Origin: Microbacterium oryzae
Lineage (GTDB): Bacteria > Actinomycetota > Actinomycetes > Actinomycetales > Microbacteriaceae
Direction of reading: 5' to 3'
NCBI RefSeq assembly: GCF_009735645.1
Contig: NZ_CP032550.1
Coordinates: forward strand, 1,364,001 to 1,428,000
DNA length: 64,000 nucleotides
Part shown: in pieces, positions 7,044 through 16,076 of the stretch
Numbering within the stretch: position 1 is the stretch's first letter
Layout of the letters: each line of letters begins with the position of its first letter
Notes under the pieces: model-generated
What the model saw: only the letters and a program-made list of their open reading frames with translations
Database searches by the model: none
What the model was told of the DNA's origin: nothing
Made by a program: the position numbers and the translations under genes

Positions 7044-8510
7044 TCAGCCCTGCGTGGGGACGTCCTCCGGCGCGATGATCGGGATGACCGAGGTCACCGG
7101 CTCGAGTCCCGACAGGCGCGAGGGGCTGAGCTGCTTCTCGACCTCCGCCGGCTCCATCAGGCCCGCCTCGACGACGAGATCGGCGACGCTGCGGTTGGTG
7201 AGCAGGGCGGTCTTCGCCAGCGCGGCGGCCGCGGAGTAGCCGATGAAGGGCGTGAGGGCGGTGATGACGCCGACGCTCGACCCCACCATGGCTCCCAGGC
7301 GCGCTCGGTTGGCGGTGATGCCGTCGACGCAGTTGACGCGGAGGGTGCGCATCGCCTGGCGCATCCAGATGATCGACTGGAAGATCGAGTGCGCGATCAC
7401 GGGCTCGAACGCGTTCAGCTGCAGCTGCCCCGCCTCGACCGCCATCGTGACGGTGACATCGGAGCCGGCGACCGCGAAGGCGACCTGGTTCACGACCTCG
7501 GGGATGACGGGGTTGACCTTGCCGGGCATGATGCTCGATCCGGCCTGACGGGCGGGGAGGTTGATCTCGCCGAGGCCCGCCTGCGGGCCCGACGACAGGA
7601 GCCGCAGGTCGTTGCAGATCTTCGACAGCTTGATGGCGTTGCGCTTGAGGGAGGACGAGAACGACATGAACGAGCCGGTGTCGCTCGTCGACTCGACGAG
7701 GTCGCTCGCGGTCTCGAGGTCGAGGCCCGTGATGTCGCGGAGGTGCCGCTCCACCGCGCCCGCGTAGTCCGGATGCGTGGTGATGCCGGTGCCGATCGCG
7801 GTCGCGCCCATGTTGATCTCGTGCAGCAGCACCGCGTTCTCACGCAGCCGCTCGTAGTCGGCGGCCAGCGTCGTGGCGAAGCCGTGGAACTCCTGCCCGA
7901 GGGTCATCGGCACGGCGTCCTGCAGCTGCGTGCGCCCCACCTTCAGCACGTCGTGGAACTCGGTCGCCTTCGCGAGGAACGACTTGCGCAGCAGGTCGAG
8001 CTCGGTCAGCAGCGACCCGAGCGACAGCGACAGTCCGATCTTGATCGATGTGGGATACACGTCGTTGGTCGACTGGCTGCGGTTGGTGTGGTCGATGGGC
8101 GACAGGTAGGCGTAGTCGCCGCGCTCGCGACCGGCGAGCTCGAGCGCGATGTTGGTGATGACCTCGTTCGCGTTCATGTTCGTCGACGTGCCGGCGCCGC
8201 CCTGGATGACGCCCACGACGAACTGCTCGTGGAACTGCCCGTCGATGACGAGCTGCGCCGCGCGGTCGATGAGGTCGGCGCGGTGCTCGTCGAGCACGCC
8301 GATCTCGGCGTTCGCCCGGGCGGCGGCCTGCTTCACCATCGCCAGCCCGACCACGAGCTCGGGGTAGACGGAGATCGGGCGCTTGCTGATCTCGAAGTTC
8401 TCCAGCGCTCGCGCGGTGTGGATGCCCCACAGCGCGTCGCAGGGGATCTCCATCGCCCCCAGCGAGTCGGTCTCGGTGCGAGTCTGCGTGGCGGCTTCAG
8501 CGTGGACCAT
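7044..8510 (-). CDS. aspA: Aspartate ammonia-lyase (aspartase)
   Basis: 488 residues. It converts L-aspartate to fumarate and ammonia and belongs to the aspartase/fumarase superfamily. The whole chain matches aspartases: A-L-W-G-I-H-T-A-R-A near the N-terminus, G-G-A-G-T-S-T-N-M-N, H-T-N-R-S-Q-S-T-N-D, L-K-V-G-R-T-Q-L-Q-D-A-V-P-M-T, and the catalytic Ser loop G-S-S-I-M-P-G-K-V-N-P. The A-L-W-G-I-H-T opening and the N-F-E-I-S segment favour aspartase over fumarase C. The ATG at 8508-8510 is chosen because GAGGAGA lies 8 bases upstream; an in-frame extension to 8633 looks non-coding. It is a single-gene unit, divergent from the peptidase at 8683. Confidence 0.93.
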   Translation of the reverse strand: MVHAEAATQTRTETDSLGAMEIPCDALWGIHTARALENFEISKRPISVYPELVVGLAMVKQAAARANAEIGVLDEHRADLIDRAAQLVIDGQFHEQFVVGVIQGGAGTSTNMNANEVITNIALELAGRERGDYAYLSPIDHTNRSQSTNDVYPTSIKIGLSLSLGSLLTELDLLRKSFLAKATEFHDVLKVGRTQLQDAVPMTLGQEFHGFATTLAADYERLRENAVLLHEINMGATAIGTGITTHPDYAGAVERHLRDITGLDLETASDLVESTSDTGSFMSFSSSLKRNAIKLSKICNDLRLLSSGPQAGLGEINLPARQAGSSIMPGKVNPVIPEVVNQVAFAVAGSDVTVTMAVEAGQLQLNAFEPVIAHSIFQSIIWMRQAMRTLRVNCVDGITANRARLGAMVGSSVGVITALTPFIGYSAAAALAKTALLTNRSVADLVVEAGLMEPAEVEKQLSPSRLSGLEPVTSVIPIIAPEDVPTQG

Positions 8511-8682
8511 GTGCGTCTCCTCGTGGGTCTTCACGTCGGTGTGAGCGGGATGCCTCGATCCTACCCACGCACCCTGCGACCCTCTTTCGACTCCGCGTAC
8601 ATCGCCGCGGCCATCCCTGTACGCGGCGTACACACCGCCCGGCGATGCGCTCCTGCGCTTCCCGGCGCACTACCGTAATGAG

Positions 8683-10821
8683 GTGACCACCGACGCGCCC
8701 CTCGCTACTCCGATCGCCGACCGACGCCCCCTCGTGCGCAGCCACCACGGCGACGACGTGGAGGACCGCTACGAGTGGCTGCGCGCGAAGGACGACGCCG
8801 AGGTGCGCGCGCACCTCGAGGCGGAGAACGCGTACACCGACTCCCGCGTGGCGCACCTCGAGCCGCTGCGCGAGACGCTCTTCCAGGAGATCAAGGCGCG
8901 CGTGCGCGAGACCGACCTCACGGTGCCCGTCCGCCAGGGCGGATGGTGGTACTACGGCCGCTCCATCGAGGGCAGCCAGTACGGCCTGCAGTGCCGCGCG
9001 CCGCTCGCCGACGAGGACGACTGGACGCCGCCGCGGCTCGAGGTCGACGTCGAGGTGCCCGGCGAGCAGGTGCTGCTCGATGGCAACGTCGAAGCCGACG
9101 GCCACGAGTTCTTCTCCCTCGGCGCTTTCAGCGTCACCACCGACGGCGCGCGCATGCTGTGGGGCGTCGACACCCAGGGCGACGAGCGGTACACGGTGCG
9201 CGTGAAGGACATCGCCACGGGCGAGGTGCTGCCCGACGAGCTGGAGGGCATCGCGGGCGGCGCGCGGTTCACGCCCGACGGCCGGTTCATCCTCTATTCC
9301 ACGGTCGACGACGCCTGGCGCCCCGAGGGCGTGTGGCTGCACCGGGTCGGCGACCCGACCCGCGAGCGGGATGTCGAGATCGCCCACGAGGACGACGAGT
9401 CGTTCTGGATCGGCGCGGGGTTCACCCGCAGCCGCGCCTACCTCATGATCGAGTCGGCCTCCAACACCACGAGCGAGTACGCGATCATCCGCGCGGCGGA
9501 CGTGCCGCGCCTGGTCGAGGACCCCGCGTCGGTGCCGCGCACCACGCTCTGGGACCGCTCGGAGAAGGTCGAGTACTCGATCGACCACGCCGTCATCGAC
9601 GGGCGCGACTGGCTCTACGTCCTGCACAACCGCGACGCGCTCGACTTCGAGCTCATGCGGGTGCCGGCCGACGAGCCCGGCGCCCGGGGAGAGGTCGTCA
9701 TCGCCCACTCCCCCGGCACGCGCCTCGAGAGCGTGGACTGCCTGCGCGACTTCGCCATCGTCGAGTACCGGGCCGGCGGCATCCCCCGCGTCGGGATCCT
9801 CGACTACACCACGCACGAGGTGCGCGAGATCGCCTTCGACGAGCCGCTGTACAACGCCGGATCCGGCGGCAACCCGGAATGGGCGCAGCCGGTCGTGCGT
9901 CTGAGCTACGGGTCGTTCACCACGCCCGGCACCGTGTTCGACTACGTGGTGTCGACGGGCGAGCTGCGCGAGCTCAAGCACGTCGAGGTCCTCGGCGGCT
10001 ACGACCCCACGGACTACGGGCAGGAGCGCCTCTGGGTTCCCGCGACGGACGGGACGCTCATCCCCGTCTCCCTGGTGTGGAAGCGCTCGTTCGGCGCACC
10101 GGAGGACGCGGCCCGCCCCGTGCACCTGTACGGATACGGCTCCTACGAGCACTCCATCGACCCCGGCTTCTCGTATGCGCGCCTCTCGGAGCTCGACCGC
10201 GGCATCGTGTTCGCCGTCGCGCACGTCCGCGGCGGCGGCGAGATGGGCCGCGCCTGGTACGAGAACGGCAAGCTCACCCACAAGCGCAACTCGTTCACCG
10301 ACTTCGTCGACGTCGCGCGGTTCCTCGTCGACCGCGGCTACACGACGCCCGATCGGATGGTCGCCGAGGGTGGCTCCGCGGGCGGCCTGCTGATGGGCGC
10401 GGTGGCGAACCTCGCCCCCGAGCTCTTCGCCGGCATCCTCGCCGACGTCCCCTTCGTCGACGCGCTCACGACCATCCTCGACCCGTCGCTGCCCCTCACC
10501 GTGATCGAGTGGGAGGAGTGGGGCGACCCGCTGCACGACGCGAGCGTCTACGAGTACATGAAGTCGTACTCGCCGTACGAGAACGTGCGCGAGGGCGTGA
10601 CGTACCCGCGCATCCTCGCGATGACCTCGCTCAACGACACCCGCGTGCTGTACGTGGAGCCGGCGAAGTGGGTCGCGCGTCTGCGCGAGGTGGGCGCCGA
10701 CGCCCTGCTGCGGTGCGAGATGACGGCGGGCCACGGCGGCGTGAGCGGGCGCTACAACGCCTGGCGCGAGCGCGCGTTCCAGCTCGCGTGGATGTTCGAC
10801 GTGCTGGGTCTCGCCGAGTAG
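8683..10821 (+). CDS. ptrB: Oligopeptidase B-type S9 serine peptidase
   Basis: 712 residues: an N-terminal seven-bladed beta-propeller (about 70-430) capping an alpha/beta-hydrolase peptidase domain. The triad is readable: Ser565 in E-G-G-S-A-G-G, Asp652 in L-N-D-T-R-V, and His684 in A-G-H-G-G. Acidic residues and the S-L-P-L-T-V-I-E-W-E-E-W-G-D-P segment fit S9A oligopeptidase B, which cuts short peptides after Arg or Lys. No signal peptide, so it degrades peptides in the cytosol. The start is GTG 8683; an ATG five bases upstream runs straight into a stop. The symbol is by family, not proven specificity. Confidence 0.9.
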   Translation: MTTDAPLATPIADRRPLVRSHHGDDVEDRYEWLRAKDDAEVRAHLEAENAYTDSRVAHLEPLRETLFQEIKARVRETDLTVPVRQGGWWYYGRSIEGSQYGLQCRAPLADEDDWTPPRLEVDVEVPGEQVLLDGNVEADGHEFFSLGAFSVTTDGARMLWGVDTQGDERYTVRVKDIATGEVLPDELEGIAGGARFTPDGRFILYSTVDDAWRPEGVWLHRVGDPTRERDVEIAHEDDESFWIGAGFTRSRAYLMIESASNTTSEYAIIRAADVPRLVEDPASVPRTTLWDRSEKVEYSIDHAVIDGRDWLYVLHNRDALDFELMRVPADEPGARGEVVIAHSPGTRLESVDCLRDFAIVEYRAGGIPRVGILDYTTHEVREIAFDEPLYNAGSGGNPEWAQPVVRLSYGSFTTPGTVFDYVVSTGELRELKHVEVLGGYDPTDYGQERLWVPATDGTLIPVSLVWKRSFGAPEDAARPVHLYGYGSYEHSIDPGFSYARLSELDRGIVFAVAHVRGGGEMGRAWYENGKLTHKRNSFTDFVDVARFLVDRGYTTPDRMVAEGGSAGGLLMGAVANLAPELFAGILADVPFVDALTTILDPSLPLTVIEWEEWGDPLHDASVYEYMKSYSPYENVREGVTYPRILAMTSLNDTRVLYVEPAKWVARLREVGADALLRCEMTAGHGGVSGRYNAWRERAFQLAWMFDVLGLAE

Positions 10822-10855
10822 CCGCGCCCCGGCGCGCGCTCAGGCGAGCTCGCCG

Positions 10856-11752
10856 TCAGGCGGGCTTGCGCGAGAACCGCTCCAGCCGCTCCTCCGGGGT
10901 GAGCGCGGCCATCCGCTCGTACCACTCGGGTGTGAACGACGCGCCGGGCTCCGCCGACGCCACCGGCACGACGGAGTGCGTGATGGTGTCGTCGTAGACG
11001 TGCACGAGGTGGAACGCCTGGCCGGCGTCCATGCCGTTCACCTGCTCGGGCGGCAGCGCGATGTCCATCGTGTAGCAGGACGCCGACGCGACGCTCACGG
11101 GGATCCCCGCGAACGTGCCGCTCGTCGAGTAGTGCAGGTGTCCGGCGAGGATGGCCCGCACGTCAGTTCCGCGCAGCACCGCGGCCAGGTCGTCCTGTCG
11201 GCGCAGCTCGAGGATGTCGAACAGCGGGATGTGGCTCGGCAGCGGCGGGTGGTGCAGCGCGAGGATGGTCCCGAGCGGGGCGGGCACGGCGAGCTCGCCG
11301 GCCAGCCACTCCAGCTGGCCGCCGTCGAGATCGCCGTGATGCCATCCGGGGACCGACGAGTCGAGCGCGATGAGGCGCAGACCGTCGAGATCCCAGACGC
11401 CGGTGACCGGCTGCTGCGAGGCGGGGAGCCCGAGGAGGTCGCGGCGCAGCTCGGGGCGCTCGTCGTGGTTGCCGGCCACCCACACCACGGGCGCGCCGAG
11501 CCGCGCGGCGACGGGCTCGACGAGGGCCCGCAGCCGCGCGTAGGCCTCGGGTTCGCCGAGGTCGGTGAGATCGCCCGTGAAGACCAGCGCGTCGACGCCG
11601 CCGGTGAGCCGCTCGACACGGGCGAGGGTCGCGACGAGGTTGGCGTCGGTGTCGATGCCGCCCGCCAGCCGCCGCCCCTGCGCGAGCAGGTGCGTGTCGC
11701 TGAGGTGGACGATCGTGCGCTGTGCCGCCGGATGCCTGCCGAACTGCGTCAT
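10856..11752 (-). CDS. Metallophosphoesterase of the CpdA/Icc type
   Basis: 298 residues with all five calcineurin-type metal motifs: H-L-S-D-T-H-L, F-T-G-D-L-T-D-L-G, V-A-G-N-H-D-E, L-H-H-P-P-L-P, and A-G-H-L-H-Y. The two-metal centre hydrolyses phosphomono- or diesters. The S-D-T-H start and G-H-L-H close to C-terminal T-S-G-T resemble 3',5'-cyclic-AMP phosphodiesterase CpdA and related class III enzymes, but substrate use in Actinobacteria is broad. It follows the phosphofructokinase gene on the same strand after 48 bases, so the two may be co-transcribed. The C-terminal ~40 residues are an unrelated tail ending in F-S-R-K-P-A. Confidence 0.85.
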   Translation of the reverse strand: MTQFGRHPAAQRTIVHLSDTHLLAQGRRLAGGIDTDANLVATLARVERLTGGVDALVFTGDLTDLGEPEAYARLRALVEPVAARLGAPVVWVAGNHDERPELRRDLLGLPASQQPVTGVWDLDGLRLIALDSSVPGWHHGDLDGGQLEWLAGELAVPAPLGTILALHHPPLPSHIPLFDILELRRQDDLAAVLRGTDVRAILAGHLHYSTSGTFAGIPVSVASASCYTMDIALPPEQVNGMDAGQAFHLVHVYDDTITHSVVPVASAEPGASFTPEWYERMAALTPEERLERFSRKPA

Positions 11753-11800
11753 GGGCTCAGCCTAGGACGCGCCTCCGACACCGGCGGCTCAGCCCCGAGC

Positions 11801-12829
11801 TCAGCCGAAGAGGGCCGCGGCCTCCTCGTAGCGGGACAGCGGCACGGAGTGCAGCTCGCCCAGCGCCTCGGAGAACGGCACGCGCACGATCTCGGTGCCC
11901 TGCATGGCGACCATCTGCCCCCAGGCGCCGTCGACGACGGCGTCCGCGGCGTGGAGGCCCAGACGCGTCGCCAGCACGCGGTCGAAGCCCGAGGGCGCGC
12001 CGCCGCGCTGGATGTGGCCGAGCACCGTCGAGCGGGTCTCGATGCCCGTGGCCTGCTCGATGAGCGGCGCGAGGACCTCGCTGATGCCGCCCAGGCGCGG
12101 ACGGTTGAAGGCGTCGAGGCCCTTGTCGCTGTAGGCCTCGTCCTGGCCCTTCAGCTTGAAGCCCTCCGCCACGACGACGAGCGGCGCACGGCCGCGCTCG
12201 GCGGCCGCGAGCACGTGCTCGGTGATCTCGTCGAGCGACAGCGGCACCTCGGGGATGCAGATGATGTGCGCGCCCGCGGCCATGCCGGAGTGCAGCGCGA
12301 TCCAGCCGACGTGCCGGCCCATGACCTCGGCCACCATGCAGCGCTGGTGCGAGTCGCCTGTGGTGCGCAGCCGGTCCATGGCGTCGGTGGCGATGTTCAC
12401 AGCCGTGTCGAAGCCGAACGAGTAGTCCGTCGCGCGCAGGTCGTTGTCGATGGTCTTCGGCACGCCGAGCACGGGGATGCCGTCGTTGTTCAGCCGCTGA
12501 GCCGCCGCGAGGGTGCCCTCGCCGCCGATCGCGATGATGCCGTCGAGCTTGTGCCCGTACAGGGTCTTGGCGATGTTCTCCGCACCGCCCCGGACGCCCT
12601 CGTAGGGGTTGGTGCGGCTGGTGCCGAGGATGGTCCCGCCCACCTTCGACAGACCCTTCACGTCGCGACGCGTGAGCGGGAAGAAGTCTGCCTCCACGAG
12701 GCCCTTCCACCCGTCCCGGATGCCCACGAACTCCATGTCGTAGGCCTCGGTGCCCTTGAGCACCGCGCCGCGGATGACTGCATTGAGGCCGGGGCAGTCG
12801 CCACCACTCGTCAGAACGCCGATCTTCAT
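11801..12829 (-). CDS. pfkA: 6-phosphofructokinase
   Basis: 342 residues. It phosphorylates fructose 6-phosphate to fructose 1,6-bisphosphate, the committed step of glycolysis. Motifs are T-S-G-G-D-C-P-G-L-N (residues 7-16), G-G-E-G-T (102-106), P-K-T-I-D-N-D (124-130), and M-G-R-H-V-G. Gly at the first discriminating site is ATP-type while Lys in P-K-T-I-D-N-D is PPi-type, a mixture known in actinobacterial enzymes that use ATP or PPi, so the donor cannot be fixed from sequence. ATG 12829 is supported by the family N-terminus (M-K-I-G-V-L-T-S-G-G) and a -10 element 7 bases upstream; the longer in-frame extension is not coding. Confidence 0.93.
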   Translation of the reverse strand: MKIGVLTSGGDCPGLNAVIRGAVLKGTEAYDMEFVGIRDGWKGLVEADFFPLTRRDVKGLSKVGGTILGTSRTNPYEGVRGGAENIAKTLYGHKLDGIIAIGGEGTLAAAQRLNNDGIPVLGVPKTIDNDLRATDYSFGFDTAVNIATDAMDRLRTTGDSHQRCMVAEVMGRHVGWIALHSGMAAGAHIICIPEVPLSLDEITEHVLAAAERGRAPLVVVAEGFKLKGQDEAYSDKGLDAFNRPRLGGISEVLAPLIEQATGIETRSTVLGHIQRGGAPSGFDRVLATRLGLHAADAVVDGAWGQMVAMQGTEIVRVPFSEALGELHSVPLSRYEEAAALFG

Positions 12830-12836
12830 GACATCA

Positions 12837-12842
12837 ACGCTA
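12837..12842 (-). promoter_or_regulatory. -10 element for pfkA
   Basis: TAGCGT on the minus strand, 7 bases before the pfkA ATG, indicating a leaderless transcript. Confidence 0.45.
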
Positions 12843-12897
12843 GGGCATGCGGGAGCATCGCTTTTCCCCCTCCCGAACGCCCTGGCGAGCGGATGGC

Positions 12898-15054
12898 CTA
12901 GGCGGCTCCCAGCGCCTGGCGCAGCAGGTGCATGAGGGCGGCCATCTGCACCGAGTCGCTCGACGTCTCGTCGTACGTCTCGCCGTCGAGCGCGCGTCCG
13001 GCGAGACCCTGCTTGCGGTCGATGAGCTCGGCGATCTTGCTGTCGATCGTGTGCGCGGCGATGATCCGCCATGCCGTGACGGGCTCGTCCTGGCCGATGC
13101 GGTGCACGCGGTCGATCGCCTGCGTCTGCTCGGCGGCGGTCCAGCTGAGCTCGGCGAGCACGACGTTCGAGGCGACCTGCATGTTGACGCCGACGCCGGC
13201 GGCGGTGAGCGAGCACACCGCGATGCCGACCTCGGGGTCGTTGTTGAACGCGTCGATCGCGGCCTGGCGCACCGTGCCGTTCTGCTCGCCGCGCACGGAG
13301 ACGGCCTTGATCCCGGCCGCGGCGAAGTGCGCCTCGGCCTGGTCCATGACGTCGATGTGCTTGGCGAAGAAGACGACCTTGCCCACCGAGCGCTGCAGCT
13401 GAGCGGCGTAGTCCGCGGCGAGGAGCGCCTTCGCCTGGCCGATGCGGCGCACCATCGCGAAGACGTTGTCGCCGCCGTCGCCGGCCGATTTCGACTCCTC
13501 GAGCTCGCTCTGGGCGACCAGGCGCACGATGTCGTCGTCGATCTCGCCCACCGCGAGGCCGCGGTCACCGCGCGCCTCGATGATGCGGCGGTAGCGGGCG
13601 GCGAGGCGCTGGCCGAGCTCGCGCTCGGCGGCGCGGATGCTGCGCCCGTACTCGTCGTCCAGCTGCACGGGCAGGTCGGCGATGAGCTTGTCGGGCAGGT
13701 CGGCCGCGACGTCCTTCTTGCGGCGGCGCACGATGCCCATCGAGATCACCGCGTCGCGGGCCTCCGGGTAGAAGGCCTTGTCGGCGGGCGTCAGGCCCGT
13801 CGCGTCGAGCTTCTCCATGAGCTCGGGGCCCGGCTTCTCGCCGTTGGTCCAGCCGAGGAAGCGCCAGATCGCGTCGAAGTCCTCGACGTCGTTGATGAGC
13901 GGGGTTCCCGTGAGCGCCAGCAGCAGCGGATGGCCGCCGGGCGCCGTCTCGCGGATGCTCTGCGCGAGGGCGAGCACGTTCTGCGAGCGCTGCGAGCCGA
14001 GGTTCTTGATGAAGTGCGCCTCGTCGACGACCATCCCGCGCAGGCCCAGACCGGCCAGCCATCCCAGGTGCCGGTCGAGGATCTCGTAGTTGACGATGAA
14101 CACGTCGGCGAACGCGTCGAGGTCCTGCCCGTCGCCGTTGATGACGGTGGCGCGACGCTGCGGCGTCCAGCGCTCGACCTCGCGCGCCCAGTTCATCTTC
14201 ACGACGTTCGGCACGACGACGACGAGCGGGTACGCGTCGGCGACCGAGGCCGCCAGCACCGATTCCGCGGTCTTGCCGAGGCCGGGCTCGTCGGCGAGGA
14301 GGAAGGAGCGGTGACCCTCGCGCACCGCCTCGAGGAACCGCGACTGGTGCGGCATGACCTCGAGGCCCTTGGGCGAGAGCCGGTCGAACTCCGGCACCTC
14401 CGGCAGCGGCATGGTCGCCGCGCGGCCGCCCGCGCCGAGCTCGAACGCCTTGTAGAGGGGGCCCATGAGCTCCCAGCCGTCCAGCCGGCGACGCGGGGTC
14501 TCCCCCGAGTCGACGCGCGAGAAGTCGGGCGCGAGGAACGGGTTCGCCTCGCGGCGGGCCTCGATCTGCGGCGGCGTGACCGCGCGCTCGGAGACCACCG
14601 GCGGCAACGAGGCCGCCACCGGGGCGACGGGCTTCTCGTCGACGATGATGAGCTCCTCCGGCGGCAGCTCGGCGCCGGCCTCGAGCAGCCAGTCCCGCCG
14701 CATGCGGCGGGCGACCGGCGACGTCGCGTGGTCGGCCTCCAGCAGCTGGATGAGCGACGTGTCGCGCGCGGCGGTCTTGGCGAGGATGGTCGCGACGCCG
14801 TCGAGGCGCTTGAGCAGCTCCGCGCGGGCCGAATCGGAGATCGACTCGTCGGCCTTCACCCGGGCGCGCTCCTCGCGCACGAGGAACGCGATCACCTGGA
14901 ACTTCACGCGGTTGGTCGGCCCGAGCTTGTTGCGCTGGGCCTTGGCCTCGATCTCGCGCACCTTGCGGGCGAGGATCGGGATGACGGGGGCCTCGTCGTC
15001 GCGTCGTGCGGACGAGGACTTCTTGCGCTGTCGCGCGGGTGCCGTGGTCGGCAT
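12898..15054 (-). CDS. SNF2-family DEAD/DEAH-box helicase
   Basis: 718 residues. Residues 1-230 are a basic, charged N-terminal region without a recognised fold. The ATPase core follows: Walker A D-E-P-G-L-G-K-T (about 255-262), Walker B V-V-D-E-A-H (about 342-347), motif III A-L-T-G-T-P-L-I-N, and in the second RecA domain the Q-A-I-D-R-V-H-R-I-G-Q motif (about 645-655). This marks it as a SNF2-like double-stranded DNA translocase, of the SMARCAL1/RapA-like branch rather than a strand-separating helicase. Its role may be in repair or in displacing proteins from DNA; no restriction or defence genes adjoin it. AGGAGGAG lies just 1-3 bases before the ATG, unusually close. Confidence 0.87.
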   Translation of the reverse strand: MPTTAPARQRKKSSSARRDDEAPVIPILARKVREIEAKAQRNKLGPTNRVKFQVIAFLVREERARVKADESISDSARAELLKRLDGVATILAKTAARDTSLIQLLEADHATSPVARRMRRDWLLEAGAELPPEELIIVDEKPVAPVAASLPPVVSERAVTPPQIEARREANPFLAPDFSRVDSGETPRRRLDGWELMGPLYKAFELGAGGRAATMPLPEVPEFDRLSPKGLEVMPHQSRFLEAVREGHRSFLLADEPGLGKTAESVLAASVADAYPLVVVVPNVVKMNWAREVERWTPQRRATVINGDGQDLDAFADVFIVNYEILDRHLGWLAGLGLRGMVVDEAHFIKNLGSQRSQNVLALAQSIRETAPGGHPLLLALTGTPLINDVEDFDAIWRFLGWTNGEKPGPELMEKLDATGLTPADKAFYPEARDAVISMGIVRRRKKDVAADLPDKLIADLPVQLDDEYGRSIRAAERELGQRLAARYRRIIEARGDRGLAVGEIDDDIVRLVAQSELEESKSAGDGGDNVFAMVRRIGQAKALLAADYAAQLQRSVGKVVFFAKHIDVMDQAEAHFAAAGIKAVSVRGEQNGTVRQAAIDAFNNDPEVGIAVCSLTAAGVGVNMQVASNVVLAELSWTAAEQTQAIDRVHRIGQDEPVTAWRIIAAHTIDSKIAELIDRKQGLAGRALDGETYDETSSDSVQMAALMHLLRQALGAA

Positions 15055-15310
15055 GCTCCTCCTGAGCGTCGCTTCCGGCCGCCGCTGATGCGACCGGTCG
15101 AAGTCGTGCGTGCGTCGCGCGCCGCCGAACTGCGGCGGCGCCGGCCGTCGCTGTGGACGGGCGGCGACCGGGCAGCGCGCGAAAACCCGGCGCCCGGTGA
15201 CGCGGCCCGCTCCTCCGGCGCTGTCGCGTCGAACGGATGAGCGGAAGCCTCACCGGCATTCTACGGCATCGGCCTCCGCGTCGGGAGCAGTGCCGGCCGC
15301 GGCGCCGCGC

Positions 15311-15907
15311 TCAGCCCCAGACGGTCGCGACGATGTCGTCGGTGTACTGGGGTTCGAAGTCGGCGTTGAGCCAGTGCGTGGCGACCCAGCCGCCCGCGCC
15401 CAGCACGTGCACCTCTCCCCCGGTGCCCTGCTCCGGTCCGCCCGACTCCTCCTCGCGCTCGCAGCGCGTCACCGCCTCGCGGTCCTCGCACGTGAAGCCG
15501 CCCTCGACCAGCGCCGACCGGAGCGTGTCGATCTGCGCGTCGTCGACGGCGGCTACGGTGGTCGCGATGCCGACCCCGCCGGCGGTCCCCCAGGTGCAGC
15601 GCAGGGGCTCCGCCGCATCGAGCACCTCGAGCGCGGGCACGACCTCGGTCGAGAGCATCGTCAGCCCCTGGTCGTTGAGCGGCCCGACCTCCTCGCTGAG
15701 GATGGCGAGCGCCTCGGCCGACCACACCCCGTCGCAGGATTCCGGCACGGCGAACCCCTCGGGAGTCGCGGTCGCGGTCGGCGTGGCCGACGGCGTCGCG
15801 CCGCCCGTGGGCTGCGAGGGCGCGGAGCCCGCCTCGTCGCCCGCGCATCCGGCGAGGGCGAGGAGGACTCCCGCGACGACGAGAGGGGCGAGGGCACGGC
15901 GCTTCAT
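15311..15907 (-). CDS. Putative secreted lipoprotein
   Basis: 198 residues. A type II signal peptide with lipobox L-A-G-C (Cys20) is followed by a Ser/Thr/Pro linker and a ~150-residue domain with four further cysteines (in E-S-C-D, R-C-T-W, F-T-C-E, T-R-C-E), which could form two disulphides outside the membrane. I do not recognise the domain. It stands alone, 170 bases from the divergent deoC gene and 256 bases upstream of the helicase gene on the same strand. A short hairpin (15119-15141) lies in that gap. Function unknown. Confidence 0.75.
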   Translation of the reverse strand: MKRRALAPLVVAGVLLALAGCAGDEAGSAPSQPTGGATPSATPTATATPEGFAVPESCDGVWSAEALAILSEEVGPLNDQGLTMLSTEVVPALEVLDAAEPLRCTWGTAGGVGIATTVAAVDDAQIDTLRSALVEGGFTCEDREAVTRCEREEESGGPEQGTGGEVHVLGAGGWVATHWLNADFEPQYTDDIVATVWG

Positions 15908-16064
15908 GGCGTCGACGCTAGCTCAGGGCGGCGCGCGCGGTCGTCGCCCCCGCGGATCGTGATCCGATCGCGTCGTGCCGGCCCGGTGCGTCGTCGGTTG
16001 GGCGGCCGCCCGTGCGCCGTCGGATGGCCGTCGCCCGCCTCGAGGCCGGCCGACGCCGCGCGAG

Positions 16065-16070
16065 TAGGCT
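16065..16070 (+). promoter_or_regulatory. -10 element for deoC
   Basis: TAGGCT, 6 bases before the deoC ATG; the intervening GGGGGC could also act as a weak ribosome site. Confidence 0.5.
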
Positions 16071-16076
16071 GGGGGC

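Noticed and set aside
8497..10734. A 745-codon minus-strand reading frame opposite the oligopeptidase gene
   Set aside because: Arg/Val/Asp-rich composition without any motif and fully antisense to a gene with an intact catalytic triad; a codon-bias shadow of high GC.
10843..10854. Self-complementary GGCGAGCTCGCC between the peptidase and phosphoesterase genes
   Set aside because: A 12-bp palindrome without a loop, not a convincing terminator; common by chance in 70% GC DNA.
12830..13216. A 129-codon extension of phosphofructokinase
   Set aside because: Antisense-frame-like Arg/His composition overlapping the helicase gene; the enzyme family starts at M-K-I-G-V.
15119..15141. 9-bp hairpin between the helicase and lipoprotein genes
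   Set aside because: GC-only stem about 170 bases from the lipoprotein stop and without a T run; too weak to call as a terminator.
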